Made by a program: the position numbers and the translations under genes. From the NCBI GenBank assembly GCA_965220935.1, contig OZ244857.1:2542001-2606000 (forward strand): a stretch of 64,000 nt of DNA. The letters run 5' to 3'. Each line of letters opens with the position of its first letter. Within the stretch, counting starts at the first letter, position 1. Source of the DNA: Bin80 sp965220935. Lineage in GTDB: Bacteria > Bacteroidota > Rhodothermia > Rhodothermales > Bin80. Below are positions 56,210 to 64,000 of the stretch, piece by piece. The notes beneath the pieces are model-generated. The model saw nothing but the letters and a program-made list of their open reading frames with translations. It was not told the origin of the DNA and ran no database searches.

Positions 56210-56953
56210 ATGAACGCTGAGGTAGCTGCTGGCCAGATTCAAGGACATCGAGAATCACAACAAGATGCCTTCTCATACACACAGTGGGAGGCAAATCACT
56301 ATCTGCTAGTTTTAGCAGACGGAATTGGCGGTGCCTCTGGCGGAAAGATGGCCGCCGACACCGTTGTGAATGAATTTCAGGAAGCCTTTATCTCTCATGG
56401 CGATGCAACAATCCGAGAAAGGCTTATCGGTGCACTCACATCTGCCAATGAAGCCCTTGCCAATGAAAAGCAACGTAGTCCCGACTTATCTGACATGGGA
56501 ACAACCTTGATTGGTACGGCTATTGTGAATCATCATATCTACTGGGTGAGTGTTGGAGACAGCCCACTCTGGTTAATTCATGATGATCAAATTACGCGAA
56601 TTAATGAGGATCATTCCATTGGAGGGTTACTTGACATGCGGGCGCGCTCTGGGGAAATCTCTTGGTCGGAAGCTGAGAACTCTAACCAGCGCAATGTCCT
56701 TCTTTCAGCAGTTTTAGGTGATGAGATTCGCCATGTTGACGCTCCCATAGAATCGAGCCAATTTCATCCAGGCGATGTTCTTATCGCAGCTAGCGATGGT
56801 GTTGAAACCTGTTCTCCTGACGAAATCATTGGCATCGTTAATGCAGGCCGCCCCTCGGCCCCTGACATTGTTGATGCTATCTTAGAATATGTCTCTGAGA
56901 AGGATCGGCCAGGACAGGATAATGCTTCATTAGTGGTATATAGATATCGGTAG
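56210..56953 (+). CDS. PP2C-type Ser/Thr phosphatase
   Basis: A 247-residue PPM/PP2C metal-dependent phosphatase that would reverse the action of the two kinases. All core motifs are present: GHRESQQDAFSY (Arg and first Asp), LLVLADGIGGASGGKMAA (metal Asp and Gly), DMGTTLIGTAIV, VGDSPLWLI, DHSIGGLLDM, VLIAASDGVETCSPDEI and the final metal Asp in GQDNASLVVY. The length is minimal for the family and there is no membrane segment, so it is cytoplasmic. The ATG follows the FHA gene's stop without a gap, and the next gene starts 7 nt after its end, which indicates translational coupling. Confidence 0.93.
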   Translation: MNAEVAAGQIQGHRESQQDAFSYTQWEANHYLLVLADGIGGASGGKMAADTVVNEFQEAFISHGDATIRERLIGALTSANEALANEKQRSPDLSDMGTTLIGTAIVNHHIYWVSVGDSPLWLIHDDQITRINEDHSIGGLLDMRARSGEISWSEAENSNQRNVLLSAVLGDEIRHVDAPIESSQFHPGDVLIAASDGVETCSPDEIIGIVNAGRPSAPDIVDAILEYVSEKDRPGQDNASLVVYRYR

Positions 56954-56960
56954 CACATCA

Positions 56961-58451
56961 ATGTTTAAAAGATTCATACACAGCGTCCTCACTTGCTTAA
57001 CGTTGTTAACTTTTTTATCCTTTCGTGCAGAGTGCGCGGTCTATAAGGTTATAATTTATCAGGATGGACAAGAAATCGCTCACGCATCAGGATTTTGGGT
57101 ATCTGAAGATAGATTGCTGACCTCATCAATGATCTTGGATTGGGGAGACCAGTTTTTTATTGAAGATCCAAGTACAGGCACTCGATATTTAGCTGATGTC
57201 ATTAATCGTCAAAACTCCATGGCGTTGTTATCGGTGCAGGGCTTATCTATCGGCAATTTCAATGTTCTATCGATAGACGCCCCAGAGGAAAATTCCAAGG
57301 TTCATTATCCAGTTAATGCTACCGATGACTTAGAGGGTTTATTGCGTTTGAGTAGTGGGTTTGATCATCGTTATCGGTTCACTATGGCCATAGATTCCAG
57401 TATGATTGGTGTTCCACTCATGAATCGATGTGATGAGGTCATTTCAGTCGTTTCAGCTGAGGTTAATTCATTTGGGGATTTGACTGGAGTTAGCGAGAAT
57501 TTTGAAGATCTGGTTTCTTTTCTCAGGTCATCAGGTGTAGCATTCAACTTTACCACTGGCCCATGTCCTACGATTGAAGACCAACTCTCTGCGGCGCAAT
57601 TATTGAGTACAAGTCTTCAGGGAGATCTTGACTCACTACAAAATGAACTTAAAAGTATAGAAGATTCCAGTGCAGCGAATCTAAATCAAAGCGAGGAAGA
57701 AATTGCTAAACTCAATGCTCAAAAATCCGCTCTCGAAAAAAGGATTACAGATACTTTAGCGAAACAGGATTCAGTCATTAAACAGGGTGAAGATCTTCAG
57801 ATTGAGCGAGATAGCCTGATTGAGAATACTAGAAATGCACAAGCACAGATAGACAGTTTGATTGAAAACGCGAGCTTGGCTCAAGCAGAGATAGATAGTT
57901 TAAATGTGATCAATATCTCTACCCGAGATTCTTTGAACGCACAAGAAGAAGAAAATCGCCGCCGATTATTGCTACTGAGCGCAATTGCTATTGTCCTCAT
58001 TCTCATAGCAGCTATCCTACTATTTCTTTTCTGGAAGAGACGGCGTGACGCCGAGCAGGAATTATTGGAAAAAGATGATGAGTTACGTAAGGCCGAAGAA
58101 GAAATAGTCAGCAAATCTGCGTCTTTTCAAGATGTCGTCCTACATGGGTATGATCTTAACAACAATGAAATTCGGATAAAAGTGAAAGGAAAAGTACTTG
58201 CGCAAAATACAGCTGGATTCATCCTTGGTCGCTCATCTGAATCTGATGGCGTGATTGTTGAAAATAGTGTGTCCAGACGTCATGCTCGGATGAGTCTCAG
58301 TAACAATGTCATCATGATTGAGGACCTCAATAGTCTCAATGGAACCGTCATTGACGGCATGAAACTTTCGCAGGGAGAAAAGCGCTCACTTTCCCAAGGA
58401 TCTAAAATTGTGCTTGGGGATGTATCACTGACATTGACGATTCTGCAATGA
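56961..58451 (+). CDS. Envelope sensor: inactive trypsin-like domain, coiled coil, TM helix, FHA
   Basis: A 496-residue protein. A signal peptide or anchor (about 1-25) precedes a trypsin-like domain (about 26-205). Its fold landmarks remain (ASGFWVSEDRLLTSSMILDW, MALLSVQGLSIG, SSMIGVPLMNRCDEVISVVS), but the His position reads SSM and GxSGGP reads MIGVPL, so it is catalytically dead. A long coiled coil (about 215-325, with repeated AQAQIDSLIENASLAQAEID) leads to a helix at about 335-357 (LLLLSAIAIVLILIAAILLF) and a cytoplasmic FHA domain (about 400-496: FILGRSSESDGVIVENSVSR, RHARMSLSNN, LNSLNGTVIDG). The layout suggests that a periplasmic signal is passed across the membrane to phospho-dependent partners. 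It overlaps the VWA gene by 4 nt. Confidence 0.85.
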   Translation: MFKRFIHSVLTCLTLLTFLSFRAECAVYKVIIYQDGQEIAHASGFWVSEDRLLTSSMILDWGDQFFIEDPSTGTRYLADVINRQNSMALLSVQGLSIGNFNVLSIDAPEENSKVHYPVNATDDLEGLLRLSSGFDHRYRFTMAIDSSMIGVPLMNRCDEVISVVSAEVNSFGDLTGVSENFEDLVSFLRSSGVAFNFTTGPCPTIEDQLSAAQLLSTSLQGDLDSLQNELKSIEDSSAANLNQSEEEIAKLNAQKSALEKRITDTLAKQDSVIKQGEDLQIERDSLIENTRNAQAQIDSLIENASLAQAEIDSLNVINISTRDSLNAQEEENRRRLLLLSAIAIVLILIAAILLFLFWKRRRDAEQELLEKDDELRKAEEEIVSKSASFQDVVLHGYDLNNNEIRIKVKGKVLAQNTAGFILGRSSESDGVIVENSVSRRHARMSLSNNVIMIEDLNSLNGTVIDGMKLSQGEKRSLSQGSKIVLGDVSLTLTILQ

Positions 58452-59317
58452 AAGTTCAGCGCAGAGAGTTGAATGTATTTTCAATGTCGGCCTTGGATTT
58501 ATTCGCATCGGGGATGGGTGCTTTTGTCTTATTGGCTATTGTAGCGATGCCCTTTTTTCCAAATACGGGGGACTCACAGCAGCGTGTTGAAGATCTCAAT
58601 GGAGAGATTGAAGGCCTCAAAGGAGAGATAATATCTACGCAATCACGCTCTGAAGAATTACAATCTCAGGTAGAGACACTTGTAGAGGTTATAACGGAAC
58701 AGTCTGAATTAATCATTCCCCATTTAGATATCGTGATCTGCTTAGATATCACTGGTAGCATGACGAATCAGATTGATGGTATGAAGAGTGAAATCTCATC
58801 CTTAGCCGACGTATTAGACAGGCTGTCGCCTTCGGTCGGCATAGGAATCATTGCATTCGGAGATAAGAGATATCAGAGTCCTATTCATGAAATAGACATT
58901 GTTGAGACAACCAATATGAGCCGAATTCAAGGTTTCGTAAATGAGTTGACCCCTGGAATGAATGATCCCAGAGCAGACCGTAATGTTGATCCACCAGAGG
59001 CTGTCACCACTGCATTGGAGCATGCAATTGAGATGTCTTGGCGACCTGAGAGTGAGAAGCGATATATCATTGTGATCACTGACAATGCGTCCTATCCTGA
59101 CAGGGAGGATGATGCCATGGTCGCTGCTAGAAATTTCTCATCGCAGGATAATCATCACGTATCCACAGTTAGAGCGAATCCTAATTTCAGAGAAGAAGAA
59201 CGACTAGCAGCTCTGCGATTTTTACAGGAATTATCTGAGGCTGGACAGGGAAATTACGTGGATGCAGCAGGTGGGGAATCTATTCTAAGTAGCATACTAT
59301 TGGCTATTTTAGAATAA
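58448..59317 (+). CDS. MotB-like stator helix fused to a VWA domain
   Basis: A 289-residue protein. The N-terminus has one helix (about 15-36) written SALDLFASGMGAFVLLAIVA, which resembles the MotB/TolR/ExbD proton-carrying helix (MotB YADFMTAMMAFFLVMW) and has an Asp (Asp17) at the matching place. A coiled-coil stalk (about 43-88) follows, then a VWA domain (about 92-289) with a MIDAS-like site DITGSM (Asp100-Ser104), SVGIGIIAFGD, and IIVITDNASYPD. In MotB and ZorB the C-terminal domain is OmpA-like and grips peptidoglycan. Here a metal-dependent VWA binding domain takes its place. It ends the cluster and pairs naturally with the MotA/ExbB-like protein at 54745. Confidence 0.85.
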   Translation: MKVQRRELNVFSMSALDLFASGMGAFVLLAIVAMPFFPNTGDSQQRVEDLNGEIEGLKGEIISTQSRSEELQSQVETLVEVITEQSELIIPHLDIVICLDITGSMTNQIDGMKSEISSLADVLDRLSPSVGIGIIAFGDKRYQSPIHEIDIVETTNMSRIQGFVNELTPGMNDPRADRNVDPPEAVTTALEHAIEMSWRPESEKRYIIVITDNASYPDREDDAMVAARNFSSQDNHHVSTVRANPNFREEERLAALRFLQELSEAGQGNYVDAAGGESILSSILLAILE

Positions 59318-59494
59318 TGAGAATTCAGATGCTCATCTCGTAGAACCGTCTTTAATACAATATGACAATGAGATGGCCTCTATATTGCGCCTCATTGCCA
59401 TATGGATATTACCCCTGTTCTGCTCAGTTGATGCCATAACTAAAGCACCAATATGGGCCATATAACAATGGTCTTGATACGGTGGATATTGATT
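59318..59494. other. Intergenic after the signalling cluster
   Basis: A short frame near 59372 (MASILRLIAIWILPLFCSVD then AITKAPIWAI) looks like a bare signal peptide with nothing after it, possibly the stub of a lost secreted-protein gene. No terminator with a T run is evident. Confidence 0.35.
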
Positions 59495-59713
59495 TTATTG
59501 AGTCTTCGGCTCAAATAACAATCTTAAATCAATCCGTCTGTTGTAGTCACTTGATGGATCATTTTCATCTGCAAGTCTCATGGCTCCGTAACCGCTCGTA
59601 CTAAAAACTGGGACATTTTGAGAGTTGAGCATTTCTTTGATTGAAGGCTCACATTTAGTAATCAGGGCCTCCCATTTTAAGAGTGGGTTGGCCGATTTTT
59701 CTATCAGTCTTGG
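59495..59713 (-). pseudogene. OmpA/MotB C-terminal domain remnant
   Basis: The minus strand is open for about 72 codons without a start: SANPLLKWEALITKCEPSIK, EMLNSQNVPVFSTSGYGAMR, LADENDPSSDYNRRIDLRLL, then FEPKTQ and stop. The pattern sGYGxxRxxxxND...NRRIDLRL is the end of an OmpA-like peptidoglycan-binding domain as in MotB/ZorB. The upstream part is absent and the frame is cut off by the small zinc-ribbon gene. Its position right behind a MotB-like gene that lacks this domain is suggestive. Confidence 0.65.
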
Positions 59714-59994
59714 TCAGTTAGACTCTTTGCACAATAGCGGCAATAAATTGCGGCAGACTGAATAGGCTCTGCACAGAATGGACAGATCTTTTTCTGACCC
59801 CGTTCAACCGCTTGCATATCTCGTTCTTTGTCCCTCATTGGAAGAATGGCTACGATAAGCAGACTAAGCAATGGGAAAATAAATCCAACAAAGAACCAAC
59901 CGTGAGCACTATAGCCTTTTCCTTGGGCAATCTGAGCTACTACAAAAGCGAGCCCGATCCAAACTCCAAATAGTAAAAGTAAAGCCAATTCCAT
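59704..59994 (-). CDS. Small two-helix membrane protein with C-terminal zinc ribbon
   Basis: A 96-residue protein. Two hydrophobic helices (about 2-22 ELALLLLFGVWIGLAFVVAQ and 31-52 GWFFVGFIFPLLSLLIVAIL) with a short loop containing HGW precede a cytoplasmic tail with a zinc ribbon, CPFCAEPIQSAAIYCRYCAK (about 72-91). Proteins of this design are widespread, and their role is unknown. It is on the opposite strand from the signalling cluster. A role in that system is not supported by the sequence. Confidence 0.75.
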   Translation of the reverse strand: MELALLLLFGVWIGLAFVVAQIAQGKGYSAHGWFFVGFIFPLLSLLIVAILPMRDKERDMQAVERGQKKICPFCAEPIQSAAIYCRYCAKSLTDQD

Positions 59995-60195
59995 TTCAAA
60001 AATTATTTTGAGGAGACTCTATTTTGAGAATTAACCTCTCACAACAAATAGGGCAGACTGATAGAATATTAAATCCAAAATTCCCTAAGTCTTGATGACA
60101 GAAAACGAATTCACAATGGCTAATTTAAATCTTCCTAAATTTATCGGACTTCAATAGACTCTCCCAAATTAAAACTGCAATTGGTGGATCTACGA

Positions 60196-62318
60196 CTGAA
60201 GTTAACCCTAAAAATCATCAGATTCACTGGGTTTAACGGGATTTTCCTCATTTTTCTTCCCTAATATCCGCTCATTTAGGGATATTTGGGGCATTTTTAG
60301 TGGATTTAGGGCTTATTTATCGATTTTTTGCACTTTTTTTGCGTAATTTAACCTGTCCATGTAAAAAGCCTGTATTTTTTGTGTTTTGTATCATTTTATG
60401 TCATATATTTAGGCATTATTATCCACTCACAAATAATTTATCCTGTCCATGTATGTTGAACAAATACCCAATCGTAACTCCAAGCCAACTTGGCTCATTC
60501 GCGAATCCAAATGGATTGATGGCAAATCCGTTAAATTCACCGTCACCAATCTTACCCGTCTCCCCCAGGCTATCATTGATGGCATTCGCACCCTCTTGAA
60601 AGGTGGCACGGCGGTCAAATCCATCAAAGACGCCTTTGAGATTCGAAGTAGCAAACCCCACGGTCATGTGGCCGCAGTCCTGGGCATGATGACCCAACTC
60701 AAGATCCATGACCTGATTGCCCCAAAGAACTCACGCTTTCGTCGCCTGGTGCTTGGGATGATTGCCGCCCGCGTGTTAGACCCGGCCAGCAAACTCCGGA
60801 CCAGTACCATGCTCAATCAAGAGACCGCTGCCGATACCCTCAACTGAACCTCAAGTACGTTGATCAGGATGACTTGTATGAAGCCATGGATCAGCTGGCC
60901 AAGTGCAAAGCCGACATTGAGTACACATTAGCCAAACGGCATTTGACAGAAGGGGGGATGGTACTCTATGACGTCAGCAGTCGTTATGTGGAAGGGGAGA
61001 AAAATTTCTTCGCGGAGTTTGGCCATAACCGAGATAAGAAAAAAGGCAAAAAACAAGTCGTTTATGGGCTGATCACCGATGCAGAGGGACGCCCCGTCTC
61101 GGTAGAGGTCTTTCCAGGCAATACCGCCGATACTGCAACGCTTGGATGTCAGATTACTAAGATTCAAGAGTCCTTTGGATTAAAGCATGTTATATTGGTT
61201 GGAGATCGGGGGTTATTGAAGCAGAAGCAGATTAAAGAGGAGATCATACCTGTGGGGCTGGATTGGATCACGGGTATGCAAAAGAGGGAGATCCGAAAGG
61301 TGGTAGATCACCAAGAAAAAGAGCAGCGGCGGGAAAAGGAAATGCGTGAGGTTATAGAGCAGAAGGAAATTCAGATGCGTTTGTTTGATCAGCAGAATCT
61401 GGTGGAACTAGAGTGTGATTTGTATCCAGATGAAACCCTGATTCTGTGCAAGAACCCCTTACAAGCGGCCAAGAGCAAGCAAACACGGGATGCATTGTTG
61501 GACAAAGCGGATGAGGGACTTAACAAGATTATCAAAGCCATCACGGCGACGCCGTGCCGATTAAAAAACGAAGCCAAAATTGGCATGCGCGTCCAGAAGG
61601 TTGTGGGCAAACACAAATTAAAGCGGTTCTACAATCTGGGTGACATTAAGGAGGGACATTTTACCTATAGCCGCAATGAACAAGCGATTAAAAAAGCCGA
61701 ACTCTTGGACGGCGTGTATGCCATTCGGTCAAGTGTGAAAAAGACCCCCGAGACATTAGTCTCCGATTACAAGCGTTTATCTTCGGTAGAATGGGCATTT
61801 AGAACCATGAAATCCATGTCGTTGCGCGTACGCCCGATTCATCATCGGGTTATTGCGCATATCTTTTTATGTATGTTGGCCTATTATGTAGAGTACCACC
61901 TCCGTCAGAAGCTCGCGCCCATGTTGTTTGCAGAAGATGATTTGCAACTCAAGAGAGCGCAAAGAAAAGACATGGTCTCGCCAGCCAAGCGCTCAGCCAA
62001 AGAGAAAGTGCAAAGCAAGACGACATCAGATGGCGAAACCAGTTATGAGTCGGTGATGAAAACTTTGTCTGGGTTAAGTCGTGTAGTGGGCGTTCCGAAA
62101 ATCACAACCGATAATTCCCCCGAAGTGACCTTGTTTGAGGATTACAATCCGACCCAAATGAAGGCGCTAAAACTCCTGAATATCAAACTCTCCTGAGTGA
62201 TCAGTTCGTCAGATTGAAGCGTCTTTCTGGCAGATAATCCTCCAGATTGTAGTCAAAAATTCTCAAATTTTCTGGAAATACTGGACCTTCTGGAAATTGA
62301 AAATAGGGTTAACTTCAG
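60196..62318 (+). mobile_element. IS1634-family element, copy C
   Basis: CTGAAGTTAACCCT at 60196-60209 and AGGGTTAACTTCAG ending at 62318, flanked by a perfect 6-bp duplication CTACGA (60190-60195 and 62319-62324). At 2123 bp it has the same 5' leader as copy A and differs there from copy B. Confidence 0.95.
60449..62196 (+). pseudogene. IS1634-family transposase, frameshifted copy C
   Basis: It starts MYVEQIPNRNSKPTWLIRES. After codons for AADTLN a 7-bp loss (GAAGAAT, present in copy B) gives an immediate stop at 60845. The frame is regained from 60874 (MYEAMDQLAKCKADIE) to the normal C-terminus. In-frame losses relative to copy B are 12 bp at HHR(NEHR)VIAH, 6 bp at S(DE)AK and 6 bp at ET(AM)SYES. 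All catalytic residues are present in the second part, so only the 7-bp loss kills it. Confidence 0.9.
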
Positions 62319-62324
62319 CTACGA

Positions 62325-62701
62325 TATCACCCCGCCGAGGAACATTAGGGCCTGAAAAACCATAATCTATCTGGTGGACATCTATCATCAATGGGATTGC
62401 AAAGATCAACTTTCAATTTCTGAACGATCATTAAACACAAATATAAGGCATTTTACCAACAAATCAAAATTAACCGCATATTGATCAAATATATTTTTTG
62501 CCAGACTGATTTAATTGAGTCCTTACAATATGAATTAGTTTGTGTCCATGTTTCAAATTATGAAAGTATGTTGATCAATCAGATTGTAAGGATTTATCAA
62601 TTTCTGTTGCAATTGAAACCTCATCCATCAATGATGGTTTCATCATGATTACTTCCCGATTGTGTTACAATTAACTACTGAACCATTTTTAATATCTACG
62701 A
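62325..62701. other. Gene-free stretch upstream of the TPR gene
   Basis: 377 bp, A/T-rich, no coding segment or clear regulatory fold. It separates the IS copy from the TPR protein gene. Confidence 0.4.
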
Positions 62702-63523
62702 ATGAAATCTCTTCGCTCTCTCTATTCTGCATCTTTATTGATCATAACATTGCTGTTCACATCTTCCAATGTGAGTGCGCAGAAATACAAAGAAGATTTT
62801 AATTCTGCACAGGAATCTGCCAAAAGTGGTGAATGGACTCAAGCGCTTAATCTTTACATAAGTGCAGCTAGCGGTGCTGACGAAGCTTCTGACCCCGATG
62901 TTGCGCAACGTTCTAGGTATGTCGTAGCGCAGATTCACTACAGGTTGGGTACGGCCGCATTCCGGGCCGAAGATTATGAAACAGCCTTCCAACACTATGT
63001 GGACGGTGAAAATATCTTCCCCACTTATATCAAAAACAAGTATGGACAAGGACTTGCCCAACGAAGACTCGGACTCATTGATGAAGCTATTGAGAGTTGG
63101 ACAGCCGTTGCAAATGCCCAAGGTGACCGTAAAACGAGCCTTGCGGCTGAAAAAGCAATCCGAGATCACTTCATCGGTGAAGCTTCAAGTACCCTCGCAA
63201 AACGAAATGCTTCATCCGCGGATGCTGATGCCGCTCTGGCGTCTCTGGCTGCCCTCACTCAGGTCATGGATGCTGATGCAGATGTACATTACTATACAGC
63301 ATTAGCCCACTACACCAAAGGCGATGGGGCATCGGCTATCTCGTCTGCAGAACAGGCACTCGCCATTCACTCTGGAAGCCGCTCAGATAAAGCTAAAATT
63401 TACTATGTCTTAGGCGAAGCCTTTGTGAGTATGAATGACATAGAGGCTGCCAGAGATGCATTCCAAAATGCCGTGTATGGTACATGGAAACAATCTGCAG
63501 AACATTATCTGGAAACACTCTGA
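62702..63523 (+). CDS. Periplasmic tetratricopeptide-repeat protein
   Basis: A 273-residue protein. The signal peptide (about 1-26, MKSLRSLYSASLLIITLLFT followed by SSNVSAQ) has no lipobox Cys. The mature part is all helical with TPR-type motifs: EWTQALNLYISAASGADEAS, YRLGTAAFRAEDYETAFQHY, GLAQRRLGLIDEAIESWTAV, YYTALAHYTKGDGASAISSA and YVLGEAFVSMNDIEAARDAF. It would act as a scaffold in the periplasm, partner unknown. A strong terminator follows, so it is transcribed apart from the next gene or attenuated before it. Confidence 0.82.
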   Translation: MKSLRSLYSASLLIITLLFTSSNVSAQKYKEDFNSAQESAKSGEWTQALNLYISAASGADEASDPDVAQRSRYVVAQIHYRLGTAAFRAEDYETAFQHYVDGENIFPTYIKNKYGQGLAQRRLGLIDEAIESWTAVANAQGDRKTSLAAEKAIRDHFIGEASSTLAKRNASSADADAALASLAALTQVMDADADVHYYTALAHYTKGDGASAISSAEQALAIHSGSRSDKAKIYYVLGEAFVSMNDIEAARDAFQNAVYGTWKQSAEHYLETL

Positions 63524-63550
63524 TTGACTATTTATCAGGGGAGTTTGTCT

Positions 63551-63583
63551 GCCCGCAGTCCGTTTAGGTTGCGGGCTTTGTTG
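63551..63583 (+). terminator. Rho-independent terminator after the TPR gene
   Basis: GCCCGCA and TGCGGGC form a 7-bp stem around a 12-nt loop, followed by TTTGTTGT. It lies 28 nt after the TPR stop. Confidence 0.8.
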
Positions 63584-63596
63584 TGAAAGTGTCTTT

Positions 63597-64000
63597 ATGA
63601 TTCCATCAGACTCAATTCTGGGCAATGGTTGCGTGATTGACGATGATGTCGTCATTGGATCAGGTTGCATTATTGGCAATTGTGTGACCATACGCTCTGG
63701 AACGCGCATAGGTAGTTCCGTACGCATTGGTGACCACAGTATCCTTGGAGCTAAGCCAATGCGTGCACAGCAAAGCACACTCACAAAATTAGAGAACCAA
63801 GATCACTTAATCATTGATGAGCATTGCCTGATTGGTCATCATGCTGTACTCTATCAGGGCTGTCACTTAGCTTCGCATGTGATGGTCGCCGACTTAGCAA
63901 GCGTTCGTGAACGCGTCACAGTTGGGCAATCTACAATTATCGGCAGAGGGGTTGCAGTCGAAAATGACTGCTCTATTGGGGCAAAGTGTAAAATTGAGAC
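63597..64000 (+). CDS. Hexapeptide-repeat (left-handed beta-helix) acyltransferase, partial
   Basis: The first 134 codons lie in the window and the gene runs off the end. The start MIPSDSILGNGCVIDDDVVI leads straight into hexapeptide repeats (IGSGCIIGNCVTIRSGTRIG, SSVRIGDHSILGAKPM, IIDEHCLIGHHAVLYQGCHL, IIGRGVAVENDCSIGAKCKI). Such LbH enzymes transfer acetyl or acyl groups to sugars (LpxA/LpxD, WbbJ-type, or UDP-sugar N-acetyltransferases). The long LpxD N-terminal domain is absent and no catalytic His can be assigned with certainty, so the substrate is open. It begins 74 nt after the TPR gene, just beyond a terminator. Confidence 0.75.
   Translation, partial: MIPSDSILGNGCVIDDDVVIGSGCIIGNCVTIRSGTRIGSSVRIGDHSILGAKPMRAQQSTLTKLENQDHLIIDEHCLIGHHAVLYQGCHLASHVMVADLASVRERVTVGQSTIIGRGVAVENDCSIGAKCKIE

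Noticed and set aside
50563..59317. Reading the kinase/channel cluster as a canonical Zorya system
   Set aside because: There is no ZorC, ZorD or ZorE gene, the MotB-like protein lacks the OmpA domain, and the MotA-like protein lacks the long C-terminal tail of ZorA. The resemblance is limited to the stator pair.

Overview
The window looks like the chromosome of a member of the Bacteroidota/Rhodothermota/Balneolota (FCB) group. Three large secreted proteins end in a 'YPNPF/FPNPF' type C-terminal sorting domain of the Por/T9SS kind. There is a CarboxypepD-plug TonB-dependent receptor, and most starts lack a Shine-Dalgarno sequence, as is usual in that group. A genus cannot be named from sequence alone. 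The region is very rich in insertion sequences, most of them broken, so it reads as an IS-expanded genome undergoing decay.

Layout. 0-10 kb: an intact ISL3 element with an 8-bp target duplication, a uvrC remnant, two IS1634 copies flanking a Panacea antitoxin/small membrane protein pair, and an ISNCY-like element carrying a second, intact IS1634 (7371-9536). 10-14.5 kb: a secreted beta-propeller protein, a decayed IS1634-like element and an HNH remnant. 14.6-24.5 kb: an OLD/AAA_15-type ATPase, a CsbD-like protein, then a beta-oxidation operon on the minus strand (fadN-fadA-fadE plus a membrane protein) split by a dead IS605-type TnpB. 24.6-34.1 kb: a duplicated unit of AAA ATPase plus ORF-less group II intron. 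The first intron is split by an IS4-type element whose transposase carries a DruA-like (DUF4338) N-terminus, and more dead IS1634-like genes lie between the copies. 34.3-38.8 kb: a giant fibronectin-III surface protein whose reading frame depends on an 18-nt G tract. 39-49 kb: a second ISNCY-like copy, tRNA-Leu(UAA), a two-domain cytidine deaminase, a secreted subtilase, a VWA membrane protein and a TonB-dependent receptor. 49.4-60 kb: a decayed second Panacea locus, then a compact seven-gene cluster. 60-64 kb: a third IS1634 copy, a TPR lipoprotein-like or periplasmic protein, and the start of a hexapeptide acyltransferase.

The most interesting part is the cluster at 50.5-59.3 kb: two Ser/Thr kinases (one with 12 Sel1 repeats), a MotA/TolQ/ExbB-type proton channel, an FHA protein, a PP2C phosphatase, a membrane protein with a dead trypsin-like periplasmic domain, coiled coil and cytoplasmic FHA, and a protein with a MotB-like transmembrane segment joined to a VWA domain instead of an OmpA domain. 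The last five genes are spaced from -4 to +7 nt. I infer an envelope-sensing, proton-motive-force-coupled phospho-signalling system that resembles Zorya ZorAB and the TerY-P triad but matches neither.

Other points of interest are the poly-G phase-variation candidate, the mosaic twin ATPases, the ORF-less intron pair, a 320-bp MITE inserted in its own parent IS, and a 22-nt sequence that marks four gene breakpoints.
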